This document shows positions 15,619 to 23,801 of a DNA stretch of 43,591 nucleotides, piece by piece. Both the position numbers and the translations under genes were made by a program. This DNA comes from Paraburkholderia elongata (GTDB taxonomy: Bacteria; Pseudomonadota; Gammaproteobacteria; Burkholderiales; Burkholderiaceae). Where the stretch lies: NCBI RefSeq assembly GCF_013177735.1, contig NZ_WOEZ01000275.1, positions 1-43,591 on the forward strand, given 5' to 3'. A model generated the notes under the pieces. The model made no database searches. It was given only the letters and a program-made list of their open reading frames with translations, and had not been told where the DNA came from. How positions within the stretch are numbered: the stretch's first letter is position 1; every line of letters begins with the position of its first letter.

Positions 15619-16434
15619 TCAGCGCCATTGTTCGCGCAGCTTCTGACGCACCTTCACTGAGGCCGCGCGGTGTACGCTGCCGAGCCGACTGCCCAGGCCG
15701 CGCGACGAGTCGGCGCGGATGTCGTCGAGTGTGGCTTGCAGAGTCTGTTCTACGATGGATTGATCGGCGCCCGTCGGTGCATCGGCGTTGCTGACACTGA
15801 GCAGTTTCCACAGTAATCCGAGCGAGGCGTAGCTGTCGATGTCATAGGCCATCGGCGGCACGCGGGCAGTGAATGCTTCGAGATCGGCAACCGAGCGCAG
15901 CGTGACCCTGGCGGCGGATTCCTTGCCCATCGCGTGAACCATGACCTGCGGATCCGCAAGCGCTACCAGGCGGTTCGCCTGATAGCCATGCGCGAGAAAC
16001 GCGCCCGACATCGCACGCCCCACGATCAGACCGATCACCGGATGGCCGGCGAGGCGCGCGCCCGCGTAGGCATCGGCGGCGCCCGCCAGGGCCTGATGGA
16101 TGCCATAGGCTTCCTCTCGTCGGCCATACGCCTGGCTCGCGACGTCAATGACCGCGACAATGGCGCGCTTTTCGTCCTGTTTCGCATCGGCATCGACAAC
16201 TTCGCGCACCGCCCGAGCGATCTCCCATGCCTCGACGAGACCGATCTCGCCGCTGCGTGCACGCGGAAAGGGATTATCGGGGTCCGGCACCACGGCAATG
16301 AAGCGCGCCGGATGGTCGCCCAGCCGTGCGTCGGCGACACGCACCGAAGGCCGGTAGTCCGGCTGCAACGGCGTGCTGTAAGTAAGCGCATCTAGCCAGA
16401 CGGCGCCGCGCTTCGAAAACTCGCCTGTGCTCAT
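15619..16434 (-). CDS. mdcE: Malonate decarboxylase gamma subunit
   Basis: This 271-residue MdcE is one half of the carboxy-lyase pair that decarboxylates malonyl-S-ACP to acetyl-S-ACP with MdcD. It has a crotonase/carboxyltransferase-like fold with AGARLAGHPVIGLIVGRAMS followed by GAFLAHGYQANRL, and VMVHAMGKESAARVT. ATG at 16434 overlaps the mdcD stop (ATGA) with AAGGGG upstream; the longer frame to 16545 lies inside mdcD and is rejected. The length is normal for the family. Confidence 0.95.
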   Translation of the reverse strand: MSTGEFSKRGAVWLDALTYSTPLQPDYRPSVRVADARLGDHPARFIAVVPDPDNPFPRARSGEIGLVEAWEIARAVREVVDADAKQDEKRAIVAVIDVASQAYGRREEAYGIHQALAGAADAYAGARLAGHPVIGLIVGRAMSGAFLAHGYQANRLVALADPQVMVHAMGKESAARVTLRSVADLEAFTARVPPMAYDIDSYASLGLLWKLLSVSNADAPTGADQSIVEQTLQATLDDIRADSSRGLGSRLGSVHRAASVKVRQKLREQWR

Positions 16435-17282
16435 GACTGGAACCCCTTGCCGTAGATGGCGACAACATTTTCCGGGCTGCTCTGCTCGCTCGGATCGATT
16501 TCGGAAAGCCGTTGCAGAAAGCCCGCGACACGTTCGCTGCGGCACGCTTCGGGACGCCCCGCGCGGAAGCGTTCGATCACAGCGGTCCGGATTGCATCGG
16601 CGTCGTCGCCGACGTACACATCGACCAGACCCGTGCGATATCGTTGTTCGCCACCCGTGAAGCTCCAGATCATCGGACGGTCGCGTGAGTCGAATTCCGC
16701 GATCCCCGCTTCCTGCTCGATGACGGCCGGTCCGTTAAGACCGAGGCGTGCTTCGCGGGTCGCGATCAGATAGCTGCACAGGCCGGCTGCGATCGACATG
16801 CCGCCATAGCAGCCGATCGGGCCCGCCGTGATCCCGACTACCGGCTGGTAGCGCCGCAAGTCGACGATGGCCGCGTGGATCTCCGCGATCGCCGCGAGCC
16901 CGAGGTTCGCCTCCTGCAACCGGACGCCGCCGGTTTCGAAGAGAATGACGGCGCGCGTCGGGATGCCGTTGCGGTTATCTTCGGCAGCGAGTTCGAGGCT
17001 GCCGGCGATCTTCGCCGCCGACACTTCGCCCATGCTGCCGCCCTGGAAACCGCCATCGATGCCGAGCACGACGGCGGGCAGTCCGTCGATGGTTCCCCTG
17101 GCGACTACGGTGCCGTCGTCCGCCTGGGTCACGATGCCCTGGCGCGCAAGCCATGGTGAGCTCACGCGCTCGAACGAATCAAGCAATTCGCTGAAGGTAC
17201 CTTCGTCCAGCAGCTTCTTCGCGCGGCTGCGCGCATTGAGTTCAATGAAGCTTTCACGCGCGAGCAGTTCCTGTGCATCCAT
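16431..17282 (-). CDS. mdcD: Malonate decarboxylase beta subunit
   Basis: This 283-residue MdcD is the biotin-independent carboxy-lyase partner of MdcE. Family segments are SFIELNARSRAKKLLDEGTF, VVLGIDGGFQGGSMGEVSAAK, AVILFETGGVRLQEANLGLA and GITAGPIGCYGGMSIAAGL, with an oxyanion-type Gly-rich turn. ATG at 17282 is preferred, with GGAG about 10 nt upstream. A GTG at 17291 overlaps the mdcC stop (GTGA) but lies too close to that site. It is part of the uninterrupted mdcA-B-C-D-E run with overlapping or nearly abutting genes, which suits fixed subunit ratios. Confidence 0.95.
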   Translation of the reverse strand: MDAQELLARESFIELNARSRAKKLLDEGTFSELLDSFERVSSPWLARQGIVTQADDGTVVARGTIDGLPAVVLGIDGGFQGGSMGEVSAAKIAGSLELAAEDNRNGIPTRAVILFETGGVRLQEANLGLAAIAEIHAAIVDLRRYQPVVGITAGPIGCYGGMSIAAGLCSYLIATREARLGLNGPAVIEQEAGIAEFDSRDRPMIWSFTGGEQRYRTGLVDVYVGDDADAIRTAVIERFRAGRPEACRSERVAGFLQRLSEIDPSEQSSPENVVAIYGKGFQS

Positions 17283-17287
17283 GTTCT

Positions 17288-17596
17288 TCACGCTCCACCG
17301 GTTTGAGACAGTGCTTCGAACACCTGCCCGACACGCATGCGCACGACGCCCGGCGTCGCGCCGAAATCGTTTATTTCGAGCTTTGCGGCAGGCAACGAGC
17401 CGTCACTGAAGATGCGCTCGAGCACGGCTTCCCAGACGCGGCTCATGCCATCCACCGACGTGGTGATGTTCACGACTGTGCGGTTCCCGTCGTTCGTTTC
17501 GAGCAGTACTTCGAGGTCCCCGGACGCGACGACGCCTGCAAGTGCGCGGCCTCGGGCGGGGGAGCCCGCCGGAAAATTAAGGACGATGGTTTCCAT
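17288..17596 (-). CDS. mdcC: Malonate decarboxylase acyl carrier protein (delta subunit)
   Basis: This 102-residue carrier protein is expected to bear the 2'-(5''-phosphoribosyl)-3'-dephospho-CoA prosthetic group. The motif GVVASGDLEVLL puts Ser25 in the position reported as the attachment site in the Klebsiella homologue. The rest (NRTVVNITTSVDGMSRVWEA, INDFGATPGVVRMRVGQVFE) is typical MdcC. The start has a moderate AAAGGAA-like upstream sequence in the 8 bp gap behind mdcB. Its activation requires MdcB (present) and MdcG (not seen intact here). Confidence 0.94.
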   Translation of the reverse strand: METIVLNFPAGSPARGRALAGVVASGDLEVLLETNDGNRTVVNITTSVDGMSRVWEAVLERIFSDGSLPAAKLEINDFGATPGVVRMRVGQVFEALSQTGGA

Positions 17597-17604
17597 TTGC
17601 TTTC

Positions 17605-18507
17605 CTATGCCTTCGTCGTGTGAGGGGCTTCGTTTTGAAGCCTGTCGAGAAAGAGTGCGGCGGCGAGCAGATCGGCCGCACCGCCAGGTGACACATTAAG
17701 GTCGACGAGCCGCCGGTCCAGTGCCTTCAGGTGACGCCGGCCCGCAAGCATGGCGGCTCCGCCGTGTTCCAGTACGCGTCGTGCTCCGCCTTGTGTCTCG
17801 GCGAGGGCGCTGCGGCCGCCTCGTGCGAGCACACAGGTGTCGTCGAGACTCGCCATAACGGCGAGCAGCGCATTCAGCCGGGCTGCCGTTTCACTGTCGC
17901 CTCGAAGGCGCGAACTCGCGAGTTCCGGCAGGGCAATCTCAACCACGTGCGGAAAGCCTGCCTGCGCCTGACCACGTGCGCCGCCGACGTCATAGTCGAG
18001 ACACGCCTGCTCGCCCTTGTGACCGGTCAGCGTGGGCGCGTGGCGGTCGGGCAGACGCGCGATCGATCCGGCACGCGAGGTAATGCCATGCGGCGTGAGA
18101 TCCGTCGGCTCGCGCGCTGCAGCAGTCACAAGCAGGCCGAGCGCCCAGATCGCGCCGCGATGGGTGTTGACGCCACCCGTCGCGTGCAGCATCCGGACTT
18201 CGCCGTTGCGCCCGATCGCACCGATGCGCTCGCGAAGCGCCAGCAGCGGCCGGGTTTCGATGGCCGCGTGTGCCAGTTCCACAAAGGTCGGCTCCAACGC
18301 ATGGGCCGACGCGCACATCAGGTTCCAGTCGAGGTCGTCGTGCGCGCCGCGGCTGCGAATATCGACGAGACCGGGCTTCGGCGCGAGCGTGACTTCCTCG
18401 ATGAGTGCCGCGACCACGTGCCCACCTAGACGTTCGGCGAGCTGCTCCCACTCGGCGGTTTGCAACTGCGGGACCGTTGCGGGAGCCGTTGCAAGACTGT
18501 CGCGCAT
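17605..18507 (-). CDS. mdcB: Triphosphoribosyl-dephospho-CoA synthase MdcB
   Basis: This 300-residue CitG/MdcB-family enzyme makes 2'-(5''-triphosphoribosyl)-3'-dephospho-CoA from ATP and dephospho-CoA, the precursor of the MdcC prosthetic group. Signatures are EEVTLAPKPGLVDIRSRGAH, HATGGVNTHRGAIWALGLL and a C-terminal DLNVSPGGAADLLAAALFLD. ATG at 18507 overlaps the mdcA stop (TGATG), with AGGAG 6 nt upstream. The gene is complete. Its presence together with an apparently missing mdcG makes the cofactor pathway look half encoded locally. Confidence 0.94.
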   Translation of the reverse strand: MRDSLATAPATVPQLQTAEWEQLAERLGGHVVAALIEEVTLAPKPGLVDIRSRGAHDDLDWNLMCASAHALEPTFVELAHAAIETRPLLALRERIGAIGRNGEVRMLHATGGVNTHRGAIWALGLLVTAAAREPTDLTPHGITSRAGSIARLPDRHAPTLTGHKGEQACLDYDVGGARGQAQAGFPHVVEIALPELASSRLRGDSETAARLNALLAVMASLDDTCVLARGGRSALAETQGGARRVLEHGGAAMLAGRRHLKALDRRLVDLNVSPGGAADLLAAALFLDRLQNEAPHTTKA

Positions 18508-20162
18508 CACCAGCTCCTGAAGCGTGCGGGTGGGGCGTACAGCCCATCGGACCAGTCGACGAGATCCGCCATGCTCTTTGCGGCCAGCAGCGAGCGATTG
18601 GCTTCGTTGCGGTGAATGCCGAGGTCCTCGGGCAGCGCGACAAACCCATCGCGGCGCAGCGCCGCAAGACTGTTTGCGTTGCTCGTCAGGCCGACCGGCG
18701 TGACACCGGCGACGGCGGCAATCATCTCCTTGCGGTGTTCGATGGAGCGAGCCTTATAGAGGTAGGCGATGCCTTCTTCCGTCAGCACATGGGTGACGTC
18801 GTCGCCATAGATCATGACCGGCGCGAGTGGCATGCCGGCTTCGCGGCCTACTTCGACCGCGTCGATTGATTCGACGATGGTCGGCTGCCCGCCCGCCTGG
18901 AACGTCTCGACCATCTGGACGACCAGCTTGCGGCCACGTTCGAGCGGGCTGTCGGTTTGCAGCAGATCGAGCCAGGCGGGGGACGCGTGGCGGCGGCCGT
19001 GCGGATCGTGTCCCATGTTCGGTGCGCCGCCGAAGCCGGTCAGCCGACCGTGCGTCACCGTCGAAGAGTTGCCGAGACCATCCATCTGCAGGGTTGAGCC
19101 GATGAACATGTCGACTGCGTATTGCCCCGCGAGCTGGCACATCGCGCGATTGGAGCGCATCGACCCGTCCCGGCCCGTGAAGAAGATATCCGGGCGTTCC
19201 GCGACATAAGCTTCCATGCCCAGTTCGCCGCCAAAGCAGTGCACGCTCTCGACCCAGCCGGTTTCGATTGCTGGAATCAAGGTCGGATGTGGGTTCAAGG
19301 TCCAGTGTTTGCAGATCTTGCCCTTGAGGCCGAGCTTTTCGCCGTAGGTCGGAAGGATCAGTTCGATTGCCGCCGTGTTGAAACCGATGCCGTGATTGAG
19401 TGACTGCACCTGGTGCCGCTCGTAGATGCCGCGAATCGCCATCATTGCCATCAGCACGTGGATAGGTGTGATCAGACGCGGATCGCGCGTGAAAAGTGGC
19501 TCGATGAAAAACGGCTTGTCGGATTGGACGACGTAGTCGATCCACGAACCCGGGATATCCACACGCGGCAGGTCCTTCGGATCGTCGACGATTTCATTGA
19601 CCTGCGCGATCACGATGCCGTCACGAAACGCGGCGGCTTCGACGAGCGCAGGCGTATCTTCGGTGCTCGGGCCGGTGTAGAGATTGCCTTGCCGGTCGGC
19701 CTTGTAGCCGGCCACGAGTACGACGTTGGGCGTCAGATCAACGTAGAGGCGCGCGTACAGTTCGATGTAGGTATGGATCGCGCCGATTTCGAGAATGCCG
19801 TCCTGAAGGAACTGCGAGATGCGCAGGCTTTGCGTACCGGCGTAGGCGAAGTCGAGCTTTCTGGCAATGCCGCGCTCGAAAAGATCCAGATGTTCGGCGC
19901 GGCTCACGCTCGGGATGATCAGGTGCAGGCCGTTGACGATGCCCGGATCGACCCTGGCGAGCGCGCGCGACAGAAAATCGGCCTGTTTCTGGTTGTTGCC
20001 CTCGACGACAACCCGGTCGCCCGGCGCGATCAGGTTTTGAAGGACGTCGACGATGCGCTCGGTGGGCAATACCACGCCGTCCGCGATCGATGCGACGCGC
20101 GCGAGGCGGCGATGTTTTTCCGCACGCCGCGTGGCCCAATGGGACGGACTCTGACTGGACAT
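18507..20162 (-). CDS. mdcA: Malonate decarboxylase alpha subunit (acetyl-S-ACP:malonate ACP transferase)
   Basis: This 551-residue MdcA exchanges the acyl group on the carrier protein, swapping acetyl for malonyl and releasing acetate. It has the CoA-transferase-like fold. Landmarks are GDRVVVEGNNQKQADFLSRA early, LVAGYKADRQGNLYTG and FGGAPNMGHDPHGRRHASPA late, and YGDDVTHVLTEEGIAYLY near the end. ATG at 20162 matches the N-terminus of the two broken copies in the window, which supports this start over 20183. It is the first gene of the operon; the promoter is at 20163-20330. Confidence 0.95.
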   Translation of the reverse strand: MSSQSPSHWATRRAEKHRRLARVASIADGVVLPTERIVDVLQNLIAPGDRVVVEGNNQKQADFLSRALARVDPGIVNGLHLIIPSVSRAEHLDLFERGIARKLDFAYAGTQSLRISQFLQDGILEIGAIHTYIELYARLYVDLTPNVVLVAGYKADRQGNLYTGPSTEDTPALVEAAAFRDGIVIAQVNEIVDDPKDLPRVDIPGSWIDYVVQSDKPFFIEPLFTRDPRLITPIHVLMAMMAIRGIYERHQVQSLNHGIGFNTAAIELILPTYGEKLGLKGKICKHWTLNPHPTLIPAIETGWVESVHCFGGELGMEAYVAERPDIFFTGRDGSMRSNRAMCQLAGQYAVDMFIGSTLQMDGLGNSSTVTHGRLTGFGGAPNMGHDPHGRRHASPAWLDLLQTDSPLERGRKLVVQMVETFQAGGQPTIVESIDAVEVGREAGMPLAPVMIYGDDVTHVLTEEGIAYLYKARSIEHRKEMIAAVAGVTPVGLTSNANSLAALRRDGFVALPEDLGIHRNEANRSLLAAKSMADLVDWSDGLYAPPARFRSW

Positions 20163-20330
20163 GTGTGCTCTCGCTCTGGACATGAGATGAGTCTATGGAG
20201 CGAGGGGTATCGGTTCAATCACGTTCGGGGCGAGTCCGTTATCCCAAGGGTAATGATCTTTCGGGCGGAGCACTAAAACCGCGAAGGGATCGGGTGCGAG
20301 GGCTTGAACTCGTCACTTAGGGGTTTTCCC
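20163..20330 (-). promoter_or_regulatory. mdc operon promoter and operator region (copy B, intact operon)
   Basis: On the minus strand TTGAAC (20218-20213) and TAGACT (20195-20190) with a 17 bp spacer form a sigma-70-like promoter. Upstream lies the dyad TTATCCC-AA-GGGTAAT (20239-20254), about 80 bp before the ATG, a plausible LysR (MdcR) site. GGGAAAACCCCTAAG (20330-20316) begins 168 bp before the ATG. All three blocks are conserved at the two other copies in the window, so selection or recent duplication has preserved them. Confidence 0.75.
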
Positions 20331-20537
20331 GTTCAACGTGAGAGCGCATCGTTTCAGCGTATTCGGGCTGGGCGTCGAATGCCCGACCTCGTGTCCGGAT
20401 CGACAATCGTGTCGAAAGAGTTGTCGACCAACGCGTGTGTTATGGGAATTACCACCAGGTCAGTCAGGAATGCGGCAGCTTTAGGACTTCACATTCGATC
20501 GCCGCGGTCCGCGGACAAGATCCTGATCGCTGTTCAG
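20331..20537. other. Gene-free stretch with possible response-regulator remnant
   Basis: No intact gene is visible. Right after the stop of the decayed kinase (20538), the minus strand reads TAIRILSAD in one frame. That resembles the first residues of a response regulator receiver domain (IRILLADDH) and then breaks down. A regulator gene next to a sensor gene would be normal, so this is probably the start of its deleted partner. Confidence 0.35.
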
Positions 20538-21154
20538 TCAATCTTCAGCCACGTCGATCGAGATCACAGTGCCTGTGTACTGAGCACTTTCGATGTGCAG
20601 TTTTGCGTCAATCAACCTGGCACGTTCGACCATGCCTTGCAGGCCATACGAATATCCAGCACCAGCCTCACCCGTATCGAAGCCCCGGCCGTCATCACTG
20701 ATTCCGACCGGTCGCAGATTCTGGCCACATTACGTACGATCTGGATCGTCTTCTCAACCAGCGCCCGCATCTCGTCGACCTTGTGCATCGCAGCCGAATC
20801 ATTGGCAAGCTGCATCCCGAGCAAGGAAACGTTCATTTTCAATGCTGTCAGCATTTGACTGAGTTCATCGTGAACTTCCATCGCGATGTGCTTTCTTTCC
20901 TCCTCGCGGACCGCCTCCATATGCGCGGACAACTGACGCAGTTGTTCGCGCGACTCCAGCAGTTCGAGGTCGGTATGTTTGCGCTCGTCGGCCTTTAGTT
21001 CGACCTGGTTTCGATGGCCTCGCAACTTGGCTACTACATGCTTGCGGACAGTCACATCGGTCAGCAAGCCTACGCGATCGTCGGGCGCGAGGCGGTGATC
21101 CTTTTGCTCGCGATGAGCGGCCCAGCGAGATGGAGACGGACTTTGGCTGGACAT
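20538..21154 (-). pseudogene. Chimeric pseudogene: mdcA start fused to decayed sensor histidine kinase
   Basis: The frame opens at 21154 with MSSQSPSPSRWAAHREQKDH, a copy of the MdcA N-terminus. After about 30 codons it passes into a kinase: a PAS-like tail (TDVTVRK), a coiled coil, then VREEERKHIAMEVHDELSQM, the HisKA_3 dimerisation helix with the phosphoacceptor His in the NarX/NarQ style. Most of the ATPase domain is deleted after residue 150. A frameshift then leads into ISDDGRGFDTGEAGAGYSYG and LQGMVERARL, the G-box part, ending at 20538. With the N-box lost the protein cannot bind ATP normally, so it is a pseudogene. Confidence 0.8.
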
Positions 21155-21322
21155 GTTTGCTCACCCTCGGGACATGGGGCAAGTCTATGGAGCGAAGGGT
21201 ATCGATTCAATCACGTTCGAGGCGGGTTCGTTATCTCAAAGGTAATGTTCTTTTGATCTGATAGCTAAGACCGTGTCTGGACTGTTCAAGAGGGTAGGAC
21301 CTCGTCACCCAGGGGTTTTCCC
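21155..21322 (-). promoter_or_regulatory. Third copy of the mdc promoter region (copy C)
   Basis: On the minus strand this copy has GGGAAAACCCCTGGG (21322-21308), the GAACATTACC...GAGATAACG dyad region (21250-21229), TTGAAT (21210-21205), TAGACT (21187-21182, spacer 17) and ATG 21154. The 168 bp spacing of the intact operon is kept. It is better preserved than copy A. It may still be active and bind MdcR, although it drives only the chimeric pseudogene. The adjoining 21323-21681 should hold the promoter of the divergent ABC transporter, including a GCA-type motif variant at 21482-21499. Confidence 0.8.
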
Positions 21323-21681
21323 TGTTGCACCGCAGGATGTGTCGGTCAGTGCATGTCGACGGCGGTGGCCGCCGCATCTTTCTGAATGTGAAGTGCGTCA
21401 AATCCCGCAAGCGTTCAACGAGACCATAAGGCGGGGAGCATAGTCGTTTACGTGGTTGCATGGAGGACCGGGTGGCTAAATTGTGCGATTCTCCGCAAGC
21501 TAATCTCGGCGTTACGCATCTTTAAGCTGCACCTAATCCCTGCTTTCGCAGAATCAAATTCCAGCCAGTTATTGGTGTCGGCAACCTTCGATCTACCTCG
21601 CGATTGAACACGAGGCAATACCCAGGAACGATAGCTGAGACCTGTTCGTTCCTGCATCGAAGCCTGCTCTTGGAGATGGTT

Positions 21682-22797
21682 ATGAACGGCCGGAAACGAT
21701 TGGTTAAATTGGGTGCAGCGCTCAGCATGGGCGGGATGGCTCTGGCATGCTCGGCCACAGCGGACGCAAGCGTTGTGGTGGGAGTGGCGGGTCCGATGAC
21801 GGGGGAGTACGCGTCGGGGGGAGACCAGTTTCGCAAGGGCGCAGAACAGGCAGTGAAGGACATCAACGCGTCAGGCGGTTTGCTTGGACAGCAACTCGAC
21901 CTGGTCGTCGGTGACGACGTCTGCGATCCCAAGCAGGCGGTTTCCGTTGCCAACAGTTTCGTCAATAAGAAGGTGGCGTTCGTCGACGGCCACTGGTGCT
22001 CCAGTTCCACGCTGCCGGCATCCGACGTTTACAACGACGCGCAGATCCCCCAGGTCACTGTGTCGACCAACCCCAAAATCACGGAACGCGGTATCAACGG
22101 AATCTTCCGTATCACCGGCAGAGACGATCAGCAGGGACAGGTCGCGGCCGACTATATCGCTGCAAACTTCAAGGGCAAGAAAATCGCCGTCATTGATGAC
22201 AAGACGGCGTATGGCGGCGGTCTGGCGGACGAAATTGCAAAAGATCTGGCGGCGAAGCAGACACCCGTGGCGCTGCGCCAGTCGATCACGGCCGGTGAAA
22301 AGGACTACTCCGGTTTGATCAGCAAACTGAAGGCGAACGGCATTCAGATTCTTGCATACGGCGGCTATTACCAGGAAGTCGCGCTGATTCTGCGGCAGGC
22401 GGCGCAGGCAGGGCTCAACCTGACGGTCCTCGGCGGCGACACGCTGACGAACAATGAACTGGTGACTGCAGCCGGGCCGGAAATCAACAAGGTTCTGTTC
22501 ACCTTCCCGCCCGACCCGCGTAAGAGTGCCGCAGCTGCAAAGGTAGTGGCGGCGTTTCGCGCGCAGAAGATCGAGCCGGAAGGCTACATGCTGTACTCGT
22601 ACGCCGCCATGCAGGTTTTTGCAGAGGCCGTGAAGAAGGCCAACTCCACGGACTATGCGGCGATTGTGAAGCAGCTTCACAGCGCATCGTTCAGTACGGT
22701 AGTCGGCCAAGTGGACTTCGACGCGAAAGGCGATCTGAAGAGTCCCGGCTATGTGGTCTACCGCTGGAAAGGCAACAACTACGACTATGTAAAGTGA
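21682..22797 (+). CDS. livK: Branched-chain amino acid-type ABC transporter, periplasmic binding protein
   Basis: This 371-residue type-I periplasmic binding protein has a signal peptide of about 30 residues that likely ends at TADA-SVVV. The mature protein starts VVVGVAGPMTGEYASGGDQF, the LivK/LivJ pattern, with DDVCDPKQAVSVANSF, VTVSTNPKITERG and AVIDDKTAYGGGLADEIAKD lining the two lobes. ATG at 21682 is preferred, with GGAG 6 nt upstream; ATG at 21676 overlaps that site. It heads a five-gene importer operon. Given neighbouring malonate and itaconate catabolism, the ligand may be a carboxylate rather than leucine, but the sequence alone does not tell. Confidence 0.92.
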   Translation: MNGRKRLVKLGAALSMGGMALACSATADASVVVGVAGPMTGEYASGGDQFRKGAEQAVKDINASGGLLGQQLDLVVGDDVCDPKQAVSVANSFVNKKVAFVDGHWCSSSTLPASDVYNDAQIPQVTVSTNPKITERGINGIFRITGRDDQQGQVAADYIAANFKGKKIAVIDDKTAYGGGLADEIAKDLAAKQTPVALRQSITAGEKDYSGLISKLKANGIQILAYGGYYQEVALILRQAAQAGLNLTVLGGDTLTNNELVTAAGPEINKVLFTFPPDPRKSAAAAKVVAAFRAQKIEPEGYMLYSYAAMQVFAEAVKKANSTDYAAIVKQLHSASFSTVVGQVDFDAKGDLKSPGYVVYRWKGNNYDYVK

Positions 22798-22827
22798 CGC
22801 GTCCTGTCCAGTCTATGTAGCAAGGAA

Positions 22828-22860
22828 AGAGGCGGTGCGTCGCTATACTGCGCCGCCTCT
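22828..22860. other. Stem-loop between binding-protein and permease genes
   Basis: AGAGGCGG (22828-22835) pairs with CCGCCTCT (22853-22860) around a 17 nt loop. It sits 30 bp after the livK stop and 23 bp before livH and has no U-tract. Hairpins here commonly stabilise the upstream binding-protein mRNA or partly terminate, giving more binding protein than permease. Confidence 0.55.
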
Positions 22861-22883
22861 GTAGCAGATTCACCGGAGAGGAC

Positions 22884-23801
22884 ATGAGCCAGGCACTGCA
22901 ACAACTGATTAACGGGCTGACCTTGGGCGCCGTCTACGGCCTGATCGCGATCGGCTACACGATGGTCTACGGCATTATCGGCATGATCAACTTCGCTCAC
23001 GGCGATATATATATGGTCAGCGCCTTCATCGCCGTGACCTGCTTCACGCTGCTTGCTGGTAGCGGAATCTCGTCAGTCGTGGCGAGCATTGCAATTACGT
23101 TGATCGTATCTATCGCACTGACGTCCGTATTCGGCTGGACCGTCGAACGTGTCGGTTATCGGCCGCTTCGCGGATCCAATCGTCTTGCGCCGCTGATTTC
23201 GTCGATCGGGATTTCGATTTTCCTGCAGAACATGGTTCAGCTTACTCAAGGCGCACGAGTCAAGTCCATCCAGCCGCTTGTGACCGGAGGGGTGAACCTT
23301 TTCTCGGGTGAACAATTTCACGGGCCATACGTTTCGTACGTGCAAATTCTCATCGTTGCAGTAACGATTCTGCTGATGTGCGCCTTCACGTTGTTCATCA
23401 ATAAAACACCTTTTGGCAGGCAGCAGCGAGCCTGTGAGCAGGATCAACGGATGATGCAGTTCCTCGGTTACAACGTGGATCGGATCATCGCCCTGACGTT
23501 TATGATCGGCGCCGCACTCGCAGCCGTCGCAGGCGTCATGGTCACGCTTTACTACGGCGTGATCGACTTCTCGATTGGATTCGATGCCGGTATCAAGGCG
23601 TTTACCGCAGCCGTGCTCGGCGGAATTGGCTCGATTCCCGGGGCAATGCTGGGCGGTGTGATCATCGGTTTGATCGAAGCATTCTGGGCTGCCTACCTCT
23701 CGCCCGAATACAAGGATGTGGCCACGTTCGTAATCCTGATTGTGGTCTTGATGTTTCGTCCATCCGGGCTTCTTGGCCGACCCGAAGTGGAGAAGGTGTG
23801 A
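22884..23801 (+). CDS. livH: Branched-chain amino acid-type ABC transporter permease LivH
   Basis: This 305-residue inner-membrane permease has about eight hydrophobic segments. It begins QLINGLTLGAVYGLIAIGYT, a hallmark of LivH, followed by MVYGIIGMINFAHGDIYMVS. It carries the family cytoplasmic loop TPFGRQQRACEQDQRMMQFL that contacts the ATPases, and IGSIPGAMLGGVIIGLIEAF near the end. The start has CCGGAGAGG just upstream. It overlaps livM by one base (TGATG), indicating coupled translation. Confidence 0.95.
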   Translation: MSQALQQLINGLTLGAVYGLIAIGYTMVYGIIGMINFAHGDIYMVSAFIAVTCFTLLAGSGISSVVASIAITLIVSIALTSVFGWTVERVGYRPLRGSNRLAPLISSIGISIFLQNMVQLTQGARVKSIQPLVTGGVNLFSGEQFHGPYVSYVQILIVAVTILLMCAFTLFINKTPFGRQQRACEQDQRMMQFLGYNVDRIIALTFMIGAALAAVAGVMVTLYYGVIDFSIGFDAGIKAFTAAVLGGIGSIPGAMLGGVIIGLIEAFWAAYLSPEYKDVATFVILIVVLMFRPSGLLGRPEVEKV

